A stretch of 64,000 nt of DNA, from the NCBI GenBank assembly GCA_905250115.1, contig CAJNOI010000357.1:1-64000 (forward strand), written 5' to 3'. Source of the DNA: Adineta steineri (Eukaryota; Rotifera; Eurotatoria; Adinetida; Adinetidae). A program made the position numbers and the translations under genes. The stretch's first letter is position 1. The number at the start of each line of letters is the position of its first letter. Below the pieces are notes generated by a model. It was not told the DNA's origin and did no database searches. It worked only from the letters and a program-made list of their open reading frames with translations. Of the stretch, positions 36,612 through 49,854 are shown in pieces.

Positions 36612-37377
36612 ATCAATTTTTTTTTTGTATTTAAATATTTGTACATGTATTCGTTTTTTTCTATCAAACATATATAATCTTTTAACAATGAATATTTATA
36701 TATTGTAATCTATATTATTTTTTAGATTATAATTTTCAATCATTTAATGAATGAATACTACTTTTCTTTTACAGATCATGTTTATCAAGAGAAATGTTCT
36801 TTTACTCACTTAATCTTCTTTGTTCAGATAAGAAATATTCTACTATGTGATCTAACATATTAGAATCTTTACTTTCATTGAAGCAGAAATAATCTCATAG
36901 TATTTGAGTACATACTTAGAATATTCAGTCGTATTTTGATATAATGTGTCATGCAATGAACATTTACGATATTTGTAAATCTAAGAATAATTATCATGAG
37001 AACAATATTTAAAGTTTTCATAATTATCCGAAAATGTTTTAGCAAACATAAAGAGTGCATGTGTATTAAATCAAGGTAAAGCGATATATAAGAAAGATTA
37101 AGATAGAAATAATATTTTACTTATAGTTCATATTTTTATATGAACTTGTGTTTAGATTAAAATATCCTTTCACTTGAATCAACCTAAAATAATGACACTT
37201 GACACGAAATCTACAGAAAATCTTCATCTTCTTTAAAAAAAACTATTAATGATCCTCTTAAGATATTTTTAAAAGATTAAAATATTTTAGCTAAACTTTC
37301 TTGTAATATTAAATTCGAATTTTCAAATATCTTTTTTGTTTTCAGATTTCTTATGTCGCAGGAAAAATATTATTTGA
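36612..37377. other. Intergenic region, no gene seen
   Basis: About 770 AT-rich bases between the SAM gene and the deubiquitinase. Near its right end the tract TTTTTTGTTTTCAG ends at 37345, a candidate acceptor 32 bases before the next ATG. Nothing else was recognised. Confidence 0.5.
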
Positions 37378-39989
37378 ATGAAACAAATGTTTTGCTTTAA
37401 AATGGTATATATCCTTTATTTTATTTTCTTTTATTAAATATATCAATTGATTTAAGGGTCATGGTGTTTCATCGGACACAACTGGCCAAGCAGTGGTGGA
37501 ATCAAATTCAAATGAGCACTCTCTTGGTCTTGTAAATGTATATATAGAAAATAAATTTTAGGATAAATTTTTCATATAGATCATTTATTTAGTTTGGTAA
37601 TACATGCTATTGTAATTCGGTGCTTCAAGCTCTTTATTTTTGTAAACCATTTCGAGAACGTGTTTTAAATTATCGTATAACACAAAAGAGTAAAAAAGAA
37701 AATTTATTAACATGTTTAGCAGATTTATTTCATATGATTGTATCTGGGAAACGACGAACAGGTGCATTACAACCAAAAAAATTCATAAATAAATTACGAA
37801 AAGAAAATAGTAAGATTTAAATAATCTATTCATTATAATTAATATATTTTTCTTCGAAGGCACATTTGATAATGATATGCAACAAGATGCACATGAATTT
37901 CTTAATCATTTATTAAATACATGTGCAGATATTCTAACTGGTTTGTATATATAATATTGTAGTTGTTTGTAAAAGAAAAATTCTGATTTGTTATAGCCGA
38001 GAAAAAAGAAGAAAAAGAAAAACATGATAAACAACGAAGTAAATCAAATAATTTTGCTGTTAGTAATAATAATACGCAATGTAACGGTGATGGACAACAT
38101 AATCGAATGTCGATAAATACAAATATCAATGGCGATACGGCTTCTGCGCATTCGTCGATAGAAGATACTTGGATCCATGAACTATTTCAAGGCACACTTG
38201 TATCAACAACTAAATGTCTTAATTGTGAAACGGTATTGACAAAAAAAACCCGAGAGTTTAAATTTAATCCATAGATATGAATAGTTTTTCTATTTAACAT
38301 GTCCTTTATATACTAATAATTATCTTTCCTCTCAAAAGTACTTTTAAAGTATTTTATGAAAACAATGAAGTTATATAAAAGCCTGGATACATCTATAAAT
38401 AAATTTGACTAAGTGAACTCTATCTCATTATCTAGATATTTTACATAACACGAGTAAATTAATCGTACATCTTGATAATGGATGAATAAACATAAAAATT
38501 TAAATTTGATAATTGATTTTTTTTTAAAATTTCCTCAATTTATTTTATGAACTGGAAATTATTAGAGTTTTGCTTTTAACTTTTTAAAACTATTCTTTTA
38601 ATAATAAAGCAAATAATTGAACAGATTTTCAGTACTTTACTATTAAAAAATCAACATAGTTATTCGCATGGAAATTGAGATACTAATCGAATTAAGTTTT
38701 GATTTTATTTGTCCCAGTGGCGAATCTAGGATTTTGGCTTAAAACTATTTTTTGAGTCCAATCGAAGTAGTGTGAACCTATTTTTTTGTTCATTTTTGTT
38801 GTAAAAAATTAAAAGATTTTCTGCAGGGGTGGGCGATCGTTCGTCCCCCTAAATCCGCCACTCATTTGTCCCATATGTATATTAAATTAAATATTTCCAT
38901 GAGTTGCTAAGTCTACAGTAAACAAATTTATTATTTATCGTTTTACTAGTGAATATATGACTTGATTTTATTATTTCCTTATTTAATTAATAACATTTTT
39001 TTAATATTTTATATAAATTCTATTTATATTTTGTCTTCATAATACTTTAATTTTGTGCCATCAATCATTAAATCGAATATCCTGTTTCGTGACTTAGAAT
39101 TACTAAAATTACATTAGAGTTAGTAAAAGAAAAAGACGATGCTAATAACGTCTGTTCCAATTCTGTTGATGGAAAAAAGTAAATTAGTGCGTATGGCGAA
39201 AAGAATATCGAACTTTATTTTGTTATATATGTCATTTAATAATTATTGAATTATTTAAAATCTTTTCTAGGTCAGTAGTAAAGATGAAAATTTTCTTGAT
39301 CTATCCATTGATGTTGAAGAAAATACGTCGATAACAACATGTTTACGTGTATTTAGTAATATAGAAACATTATCAGGTGAATCAAAATATTACTGTGAAA
39401 CATGTTCTAGTAAACAGGAAGCAACTAAAAGGTAGAATTTATTTTTAATATACATGTATATATATATACGAATGACTTATTTTTTTTTAAGAATGCGAAT
39501 CAAAAAATTACCGCGGATATTGGCACTTCATTTAAAACGTTTTAAATATTTTGAAGTATTTAAACAATATAAGAAATTATCATATCGTGTAGTTTTTCCA
39601 TTTGAACTTCGATTACTTAATACGGTAACAGAAAGATTTTCTCGAAAATAATATTTATATTGTAAATTTTAGTCCGAAGATTGTACAAATAATGATCGTA
39701 TATATGATCTTGTCTCACTTGTTGTTCATTGTGGTATTGGTCCAAATCGTGGGCATTATATAGCTGTCGTTAAACGAGATGGTTCTTGGCTTGTATTTGA
39801 TGATGAAACTGTTGATGTAAAAATTGATTTTTTTATTAAAGGAAAAAATGATAGCTAATTTTTTTCTTATTATTTTTCATAGCGACTTGATCCGTCCAAT
39901 TTTGAAGAATTTTATGGTGTTTCACATGATCTTGGTCGTCAATCGGAAACTAGTTATATTTTATTTTATGAAAGTCGAGATTATTAAGA
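37378..39989 (+). CDS. Ubiquitin carboxyl-terminal hydrolase, USP12/USP46 type
   Basis: A multi-exon gene. The Met at 37378 is used because the ATG at 37353 runs into a stop; the short first exon (MKQMFCFKM) then joins [13 protein letters not shown]12/46 remove ubiquitin, with activity raised by WD40 partners (UAF1/WDR20). The catalytic Cys lies in [18 protein letters not shown] and the His in [12 protein letters not shown], with the acidic residue in WLVFDDET. The zinc-binding CxxC pairs are KCLNCET and [30 protein letters not shown] and [13 protein letters not shown] are near-identical to USP46. A Ser/Asn-rich insertion after EKKEEKEK is longer than usual. The intron 38233-39270 (1,038 bases) carries a MITE. 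Confidence 0.93.
38715..38863. mobile_element. hAT-type MITE in a USP12/46 intron
   Basis: A 149-bp element with inverted ends: CAGTGGCGAATCTAGG on the left and, on the opposite strand of the right end, GAGTGGCGGATTTAGG (13 of 16 match). It is flanked by perfect 8-bp duplications ATTTGTCC at 38707-38714 and 38864-38871. It has no coding capacity. TIR type and 8-bp duplication fit the hAT superfamily. Confidence 0.85.
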
Positions 39990-41524
39990 AAAAAAAAACT
40001 TCTACGTCTCCTCTAGGATTTAATAAAGTCACAATTTTTTTTTCTTTTTCTTATAATATTTTTTTTTCTCGAGAAGATTCCGTATAAGAAAATATAAGTT
40101 TTTAGAAAAACAAACAAAAGACAGATACATGATATATAAGAACAAAAAAAAGTGTTTTTTTATTTATAATCTTATGTTCTTTGAGTGCGTGCGCGAGTAT
40201 TTTTTTCTTCTTTGCTTTTCGTGTACATGTTTCACTGGTTTTTCTTTCTCTTGCACGACAAAAAATAAAATAAATCTATGTATATATACATAACTAAAGT
40301 GAACAATCAATCAATTCAATAGAGGTGTCTTAAATAGATGTACTTATATAGTAACGATATTATAAAAATGTGTTCTTTTGCTACTGTTTCTTTGTTATAT
40401 ATATATATAAACAGGCAACTGATAATTGGATATAAAGTACCAACTGATGCCACAAAAAATAAATGAGGACGCAGGAAAAAACATGTTAGTGATCGGATGT
40501 TATAAAAAAGAAACAATATAAATGTTCGTATTATGTTCCTTTGCCCGCAACGACCCACATATATATTGAGAAAAAAAAATGAAACTATACCAAGGGAAAC
40601 AGTTGTCAATTGATACTAATGACAATCCAATTGAAACGTTATATATACAAAAGAATGAATGTAAAAAGACAGATGTATATCTATTTATTATTCATAAGTT
40701 TATAGCTAACTGAACATTTGATGTAAAGAAAATAGTTAATGACGGTGATCTTTATTGTTTATGGGCGAATGAATATCAGGCCAATAAGGTTAGTATTTTT
40801 TCAATTAGATCAGATGTTAGAAACGAATATATGTCCATGAAAAAAATAATTTTTCATAGTTAGTTTTTACTTTCTATCATTTGATTTGACAAGAAAATTT
40901 TCCTAGGATAATATCTGTCAGATTATGATATCTTAACAACATTAATATTCTTATTTCATTAGAATAATACATGGTGTAAAATTAAAGATATTAGATTTCT
41001 ATTTAATGATCTACATATTTTTATTTTTAACTACGATTATGAAAAATAAAGGTGCGATAATAATGAAAAAAAAATATATTCAGATAGAAGAGGAAAAAAA
41101 AGAGAGGAAAATTTTTTTTTCATAACATGCAATTAGAACATGAACAACTATCTATCAGTATTTCATCATATACAAGAAAAAAACAGAAAAGAACTTTGAT
41201 CTGAACCGTAAAGAATAACATGAGAATTTGTATATTTTTTGACAGTATTAATTGATAAAAATTAGTAGGTAGAAGAGCTGTCCTTTCAGATTACTCTGAT
41301 GTCAAACTACTAATATTTTCCTTGTCATTATCATTTTCTATTCTTTCTTTCACTGAAATTTTTTTTATTTCTTCTTCATCTCTTTTTTTTCGCATCATCC
41401 CACATAAGAAAATATGAAGACAGAGAGAGAGCGAGAAAGAGAAAAATATAGTCATCATTTGTATATACTTATATAGATATAATTTTTCTTTTAGAAAAAA
41501 AGGAAAATCTTATCGGTTCATAAA
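39990..41524. other. Intergenic region, no gene seen
   Basis: About 1.5 kb between the deubiquitinase and the GPCR gene. It contains poly-T tracts, a TA run near 40395 and a GA-rich tract at about 41418-41445. A candidate acceptor (TTTTTCTTTTAG) ends near 41494, 30 bases before the GPCR ATG. No gene was recognised. Confidence 0.5.
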
Positions 41525-42772
41525 ATGAATAATAATCATAGCAATTGTATTCTTGTAAACAATTCATATATTTGTATAGCTGATTCAACAATTATTGAAA
41601 ATAGTTTATTTATATCAATTTTTTCTATACTTTTGGTTATTGTAATGTTTATTGGTGTTGTGGGAAATTTACTTGTTATATATGTTGTACTTAATTATGG
41701 TCGTTTAAAAACTGTGACAAATACATATTTATTACATTTAGCTTTATCTGATCTTGTCTTTTTAAGTGGTATACCATTTTTTGTTTCATCACTTATAACA
41801 CGTGCATGGATATTTGGTGGTTTCGTATGTAAATTATTTTTTCTTACACAAGGTGTTAATCAATTTACATCAATTATTATCTTAGCTTTATTATCATTTG
41901 ATAGATATTTAGCTGTTTGTCATTCATCAAAATCTGTTACATGGCGTTCACGTGTTAATCCAAATTTACTTTTAATATTAACATGGATACTTTCATTTAT
42001 ATTAATGTTACCTATTATTGCATTTACAGCAATACAAAATACGTCACCAACAAAAGTTCAATGTACTATTAATTTTCCTTATGCAGAATCTCGTGTATTG
42101 TATAGTATATTTGTTGCATATACATCAACAATAACATTTGTTTTACCACTTAGTTTAATGACATATTTTTATATACAAATAGTTCGTCGATTAAAGCATC
42201 AAGTATCACAACAACATCGTCGTTCACGTACATCAATACGTACACGACGAAAAGTATCTGTTTTAGTTTTAGCTGTTATAAGTGTACATATATGTTGTTG
42301 CTCACCATATTGGGCATTTCAAGTTATAACAACAAGTGAACTATTACCTCAAACAAGTTCAATACTTGTACCAACATCGAGTATATCACAATTTCTTTTA
42401 TTTGTTAATTCATCAACAAATCCAATTGTATATGCATTTCTTAGTGAAATATTTCGTTTAAGTTTTAAACGTGTTTTTTATTGTTGTTTATCAACAAATG
42501 ATAATCAATTTTTACATGAAAAAACAGCGATTAAAAGAAATTTAGCATTACCACAAGCTCGAAATAATATTTCTACTCGGACAAAAAAACAAAAAATACC
42601 AATGAAAACAATAATATCAGATAATAATAATTCCGACATGAATTTAAATAATCAGCGTTTATCAATCACAACAAAACAAACAAATTTAATGTATGAACAA
42701 AGTCGACATTCATCATTAGCACCTACAATGTCAATATTTAGTTCTGAAGCATCATTTGTTTCAGAATTGTAG
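41525..42772 (+). CDS. Class A neuropeptide GPCR, somatostatin/allatostatin-C type
   Basis: A single 415-aa exon. The N-terminus has N-glycosylation sites (NNSY, NHSN). Seven helices are clear: TM1 with GVVGNLLVIYVV, TM2 with LLHLALSDLVFL, TM3 ending in DRYLAVCHSSK (DRY motif), TM4 with W50 in LILTWILSF, TM5 with FVLPLSLMTYFY, TM6 with CCCSPYWAFQV and TM7 with SSTNPIVYAFLS (NPxxY). The TM3 Cys (FVCKLFF) and the second-loop Cys (KVQCTI) form the usual disulfide. The NPIVYAFLSE-F end and the VTNTYLLHLALSD signature place it with somatostatin, opioid and allatostatin-C receptors. The C-terminal tail is long and Ser/Asn-rich. The ligand is inferred. Confidence 0.88.
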   Translation: MNNNHSNCILVNNSYICIADSTIIENSLFISIFSILLVIVMFIGVVGNLLVIYVVLNYGRLKTVTNTYLLHLALSDLVFLSGIPFFVSSLITRAWIFGGFVCKLFFLTQGVNQFTSIIILALLSFDRYLAVCHSSKSVTWRSRVNPNLLLILTWILSFILMLPIIAFTAIQNTSPTKVQCTINFPYAESRVLYSIFVAYTSTITFVLPLSLMTYFYIQIVRRLKHQVSQQHRRSRTSIRTRRKVSVLVLAVISVHICCCSPYWAFQVITTSELLPQTSSILVPTSSISQFLLFVNSSTNPIVYAFLSEIFRLSFKRVFYCCLSTNDNQFLHEKTAIKRNLALPQARNNISTRTKKQKIPMKTIISDNNNSDMNLNNQRLSITTKQTNLMYEQSRHSSLAPTMSIFSSEASFVSEL

Positions 42773-45147
42773 AAGAAAAAGAAAATTTTGCCTGTTGTTT
42801 TTAATGTTGTATTTATTTATTGTTTATATTCTCCAGATCTAGGAAGAATAAAAAAAAGAAAGACTTCTTACATTATCAAGGTCATCAGTTTTTTCAGTAA
42901 AAAAATTACTCATGATTTGAGATCTGATGTGATAATTACAATTTACAGATGATATGAAGTTCATTAAATCAAGTAGTCATTATTTCTTTTCAAGGTATTA
43001 TTATTATTTACGAAATTATTTTTCTTAAAAATACTGATGAATTGATTAATAAAATTTATATTAACAAGTAATTATATACTTTGAATTTTTCTCCATATTT
43101 TTAAAAAATAATTAATGCTAAGAATATTTTGATTACTAATGATTTGATATTTCGTCTATACCATCGGTACAGACGTATATAAATAGAAAAATATTATAAA
43201 TGAATAGCGTATATGTTAAAATTAGAGAACATATGATGTAAATAATTTGAGAGTAGAATAAAAATAGTAAATTGTTATTTCTAATAATCTACAAAGAACT
43301 TATATGAGTTAAAAGCTAGATTTATTATTAAATAACTTTAAGGACTTTTATTAACAGAAATTCTGTTCAGATAGATAAATAAATTGTATCACGAGACTTT
43401 ATTACTATATATAAAATTAACATCAAACAAATACATTCTAATTAATTTTATTTTTTGAAAGTACTTTTTATAGTTGATGTCTACTAAATATGATGTATAA
43501 AATATAATAAGTCTAAATAATTACATATTAAATTATAGATTGGTAAATAGAATCAAATAATTAAATAGTTTTAATTAAAAATATCATAAGAGTAACAGTA
43601 TTAATACTAAATCTAATGCGTTACAATATTGATTTACATTAGAATTATTTAATGTCAAGCTGTCATCATTGTGTTTTTTCTTCTATTCCAAAATATATAA
43701 GATGTCTGACTAGACTTCGGAAAATTTCAGGTCAAACATAATTATATTCTATTTCAAAATCTTTTAAACTTAAATTATCTATTGTTTAGTTATGAATGTC
43801 TTGTCAAGAAGAATTAAAAATAAATGTGTAATATGTCAACACTGAATAATTTTAATATAATATAATATCAGAACATAAGATTACATTTTAATACTAATAA
43901 CTATGTAATAGACATAGTATATTTTAATATTACAAGAACTATTCCTAATGTTACATCACTAGTAGAAATTTTATCAAATTTTTTGTTATCTACGTAATAC
44001 TCTACTGACGGCAAATAGATGTCTAGTGGGTTATTATAATAAATTTTTTATAGTTTTTGAAATCCATTGTAAAGTAGAGAAAAAATTTGATTACTTTTCT
44101 TTTTTCATAGATGGAAAAAAATAAAATATGGAAAGAAGATGTCATTAGTGATACATATTTTTTATTGCACGATAAAGCCTGTCGAATATAAAACTTCCAA
44201 TTTTAGATATTCTTATCTTGGTTTCATAGTCCTCCTAAAGATATGAGATTTCTTTTCGATTATATATCATTAACAATAAATCTTATACTAATCAATTTAT
44301 AATTGGACTTTTTTGTTTTCTTCCTAAAATCTTTCAAATCTGATCGATTCTATTTCATAGGTCAAGTTGTTCTTCTTATTCTTGTCATGATATAAAATTT
44401 AATATATATTATTAGAATTATTCTTACAATCATCAATATTGTCATAGAAAAAACAAAGAATGTTATTTGATAACGTACTATTGCAAAGTAAATTTATCAA
44501 TCTGTACTCATATAATATATTAATAAATTCCATATGAAAATTTTTTATTTGCACGTACCTATTCGTGAGTTATAATACACATTATTATTATTATACAAAA
44601 TAAAAATTTATTTTATTTTCATCTACATACATTCATTGAATATTAATATATTCTGTAAACCTTGATAAATACAAAATATATTTAATGTCATCAAATCGTT
44701 TGTTGGGAATAATAAACAGAATGATTGCTATTTATCCTGTCAACCAGAATGCATAGTACATATACATGTAGTAATGCTTACATTAATTCTTAAGAAGAAT
44801 AAGAGACGAAAAGAAAGCTCTTGAAAATAATAAATTATGTCAATTAAAAAAAACTCATTTCATTTTCTACTTGTCTATTTTTTTTCAAAATATAAATTAG
44901 CAAATCTAATTGAAAAAATCATTGATTCGAGCTTGTTAAAATGAAAATACGAAATTGTTATTATTCATTCTTTTTTTATGACTAATATAGTCTGGTTTTT
45001 TTTATCGTGCGACAAGCCCGATTGACTTCATATTTATCATGACAACATACTAACAATAAAAAAAGCTTTATATCTTTAAAAGATTATATATAATTACAAA
45101 CTATCATAGTAGAAAATAAACTGAATTTTAATACATTTGTTTTACAA
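42773..45147. other. Long AT-rich intergenic region
   Basis: About 2.4 kb between the GPCR and the Fos-like gene (convergent 3' ends). Very AT-rich with no frame of interest, no tandem array and no TIR pair noticed. Confidence 0.5.
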
Positions 45148-45825
45148 CTATAGATCCATCAATGGATCATAGAAATCATCATCGGAGATTATAGTTGATG
45201 GAAAATTCAACATATTATTTTGTTGCATTTGTACAGATGATGTTGATTCAGGAAACAATTCATCAAAATCAAATTGAGATACTTGTTCCACTTGTTTAAA
45301 TGTTGAAGTATTATTTACAGTAGGTGTAGGTAAATAACCATCTAGTATATTCATTGAATTCATATTTGAACATATTTTATCATGTGTAAGAATTCGTGTT
45401 TCTAAACGAAGTTTATGCTTTTCAAGCATATCTACATGACTTGATAAGTTTTGTTCTTGCTGTTCTAATACATCGATTTGTCCTTGTAATTGTTGTTCAA
45501 CAGTTAAACGATTTATACGTACACGTTCAGCAGCAGCACGATTACGTGCTCGTCTTAAATCACGTTTTTGTTCTTCTTCTGGACTTAAAGTTTCATATTT
45601 TGATCGACGACCAGTAGCTAATGTAGGAGCTGGTTTTTTACGTGGTTTAACTTTAATTGGACCAAATTCGATGATATCATTATCATCACCACCACAGGAT
45701 GTAGGACTATTTTCTGATGAACTTATCAAATAACTTGCATTGTCGAATGGTTCTTCTTTAGTTCCAATGATTGAACCTTTCGATTGGAAATTCTGACTAT
45801 CTAAATGTGGTGTGTCCATACACAT
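45148..45825 (-). CDS. Fos-like bZIP transcription factor
   Basis: The reading frame is open to 45846, but the first ATG is at 45825 (MCMDTPHLDSQ), giving 225 aa. An AG just upstream on the minus strand (CACTAG) may be a trans- or cis-splice acceptor, so an upstream exon cannot be excluded. The basic region and hinge (GRRSKYETLSPEEEQKRDLR) follow the Fos/FRA pattern GRR-K---LSPEEE-KR. The leucine zipper runs through LTVEQQLQGQIDVLEQQEQN and continues with HVDMLEKHKLRLE. The basic core RNRAAAERVR has Val where Fos and Jun have Cys or Ser. The C-terminus is acidic (SDDDFYDPLMDL), typical of an activation end. Fos proteins heterodimerise with Jun at AP-1 sites. Confidence 0.82.
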   Translation of the reverse strand: MCMDTPHLDSQNFQSKGSIIGTKEEPFDNASYLISSSENSPTSCGGDDNDIIEFGPIKVKPRKKPAPTLATGRRSKYETLSPEEEQKRDLRRARNRAAAERVRINRLTVEQQLQGQIDVLEQQEQNLSSHVDMLEKHKLRLETRILTHDKICSNMNSMNILDGYLPTPTVNNTSTFKQVEQVSQFDFDELFPESTSSVQMQQNNMLNFPSTIISDDDFYDPLMDL

Positions 45826-45960
45826 AATTAGTGAGGCTAGTGACAATAAAATTGATTGTATACAATAATATTAATGCCTGAATCTTCAGCATCGATAGCC
45901 ATTTTATAAGTCTACCGATACATGTTTTTCGTTCTACCACTCCCTCGCAAAAACATCATC

Positions 45961-46049
45961 ACGTCATGATAGAAGATATAGAATTGACGTCTATAATATG
46001 ACACATTTTTATTTTCTTTTTGCTTTCTGTATGACAACCATGTACGTCA
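45961..46049 (-). promoter_or_regulatory. Cluster of CRE-like sites upstream of the Fos-like gene
   Basis: Three ACGTCA-type cores lie 135-225 bases upstream of the ATG: ACGTCATGA (45961-45969), TGACGTC (45985-45991) and TACGTCA (46043-46049). CREB/ATF proteins bind such sites, and animal fos promoters are often CREB-regulated. Function is inferred. Confidence 0.45.
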
Positions 46050-48198
46050 CACATACCAATGACGATAAGAAAACAGAACACTATTTTTTTTCTTTTTTTC
46101 TCTGTTGTTTTTGTGGGTTGTTTTTAGAGAAAAGAAAAGGTCACACGAGGCGTTATGATTTATAAAATATAACTGATTGTTTATGATTTAACACTAAGAG
46201 AGTGTGTATGCACATGTGTAAGATTATTCATACAATGATATTAAAACAGTTTAAGATGCTATTTATATTGATGTAGGAGACAGATTGGATGGAATTTATA
46301 AATCAATCAATCATGTAAAGGAATGAGTAATTATTACTAAGAAGCAACTTTTAATAGTTCTATTGCTCTTTTTTTATATAAATTTAATTTTAATCATAGC
46401 TATTCTTTCTGACTAATAAATGCCATAGTATATCAAGATGATTAATATTCGATAGAATGTAATATATAAAACAGAGTTTTCGTAACATGACTTTCATTAA
46501 ATGTGGTTGGTAATAAATATCGAAATTTTTCAAGTAAGGAATTGGCATACTATCATTTCCGATAGGAGGTAGATGATGTCATAAGAAATATATGGAAAAC
46601 AACATGAACATATGTTTGTAAATCTTCTACAGAAAAAGATATGATGCCAAAAATTGCTTGTTCATAATAAAGATAAATTTTGTCATGATTTTGTACTGTA
46701 ATATAATTCCATGCTTTAATATTGATCAAAAACTGAAGTTGATTAAATAAATGGAGTTGTTAAATATTTATATTTATGATTTTCTAAATCAGGATTATTC
46801 ATTGTATGCAATTTATCGGTGAAGCTAGTTAATAAATATACTGTTAATTATAAAGATTTATTGCAATCCTAAAAAAAATGAAAATAATATTAATCATATT
46901 CTATTTTAAAACTTCGATAATTTTAATTCATATTTATACATATTAACAAAGTTATAAATCAGAATATATATATATTCGAAAATAAAACAAAAGTTAGATA
47001 CCTTGTAAAAACTAATCTAATTACGTTTTCTCGTATTATTCTTCATTTGAATTAGATTATTGAATTAATCTCAAATAGAATAAAATTATTCGTCTATTTG
47101 ATTTTAGTCCTATAATCATGTTTTGCATCTATCGAATTTGTTCAGTATCATTTTGTAGCTAGTGCACATATACGAAATCTTGTTTATGTCTTGATTATTT
47201 TCGTTTTGTTATTCTTATTACATTTTGCGAAACTAACTGGTTGAAAAGATCGATTTGCGTCAAATATTCGTCATGATTATTTACGTTCTATCGCCTACAC
47301 ATTACTCATGAAATGATGTCATGTGTATCCAATAGAAAAAGGTTAATAAATATTCAATATAGAGGACTCTATTTTTCATTAATAATTTTTTTTCAAGGAT
47401 TTTATGGTTTATCAAACAGTATTAGCTAATTCATCGGACGTTTGATGAATTTATTCACAAAATTTTAAAAGTCTATCATAATCTTCAATATGAGTTCATA
47501 TTGAAAATGAGAAGAGAAGAAGGACAAACGCTAACATGTACTAAAGTTGCATTTTTTCATAAAAAAAACCGGCACAAGATGTCTACTTTTATGTCTCTCT
47601 AACATGAATTTTCTAAAATCAAAATCAAATAACATACTAACAAAAAAAAGAATTGAACGGGTACTTCGAAATAAAGCCTGCATTATGCATATTGTATTAT
47701 AATCTCTAGATGGGTTTTATTAAAAATTAAAATATACTTGAGTGTGTGGGTGTGGGCGTAGATTTAGGTAAAGAAAAGATTCGTCCTCACCCACACAGCC
47801 ACCCTCGAAAAATCCCTTCTTTTTTACTTCACAATGAAGTAAAGAAAAGAAAGTTAATTGTCTGAATCAAGGTCTACTTTTATGTTATTGAGCGTTGTCA
47901 GTTAAGGTAACTGCGACGATTGACTCATTGTTGTTGTGTTGTTTACTAGTTTAGACATACATTTCATTAGTACAGTTACCGTTTATGAAGGCGTTTCTCT
48001 ACTTTGAGTCATGATGTATCGATCAAAGACGTTATCTATACCAATATTGAGAAGTACATTCATATTTTCATATAAACAAGATGATTGATAAATAACTTTT
48101 TTGTCCTTGTCAAATCGTCATCATCATACCTATTTAAAGGCCTTAACTTTTACGATGAACCCTCATTCCATATTGCATACATTTAAGCAAGCAAGAAA
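46050..48198. other. Long intergenic region with one G-rich repeat
   Basis: About 2.1 kb between the Fos-like gene (minus) and the aspartic protease gene (plus). AT-rich with no convincing frame. It contains the first copy of the G-rich palindromic repeat at 47737-47807 (listed separately). Confidence 0.5.
47737..47807 (+). repeat. G-rich palindromic repeat, copy A
   Basis: The left arm is CTTGAGTGTGTGGGTGTGGG, which contains two TGTGGG hexamers, and the right arm is CCTCACCCACACAGCCACCC. The centre TAAAGAAAAGATTCGTCCTC is nearly the same as in copy B. The arms are roughly inverted. Confidence 0.75.

Positions 48199-49854
<1,656 letters not shown>

Noticed and set aside
45396-45617. Plus-strand frame of 73 codons inside the Fos-like gene
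   Set aside because: It is antisense to the bZIP region and reflects its codon pattern.
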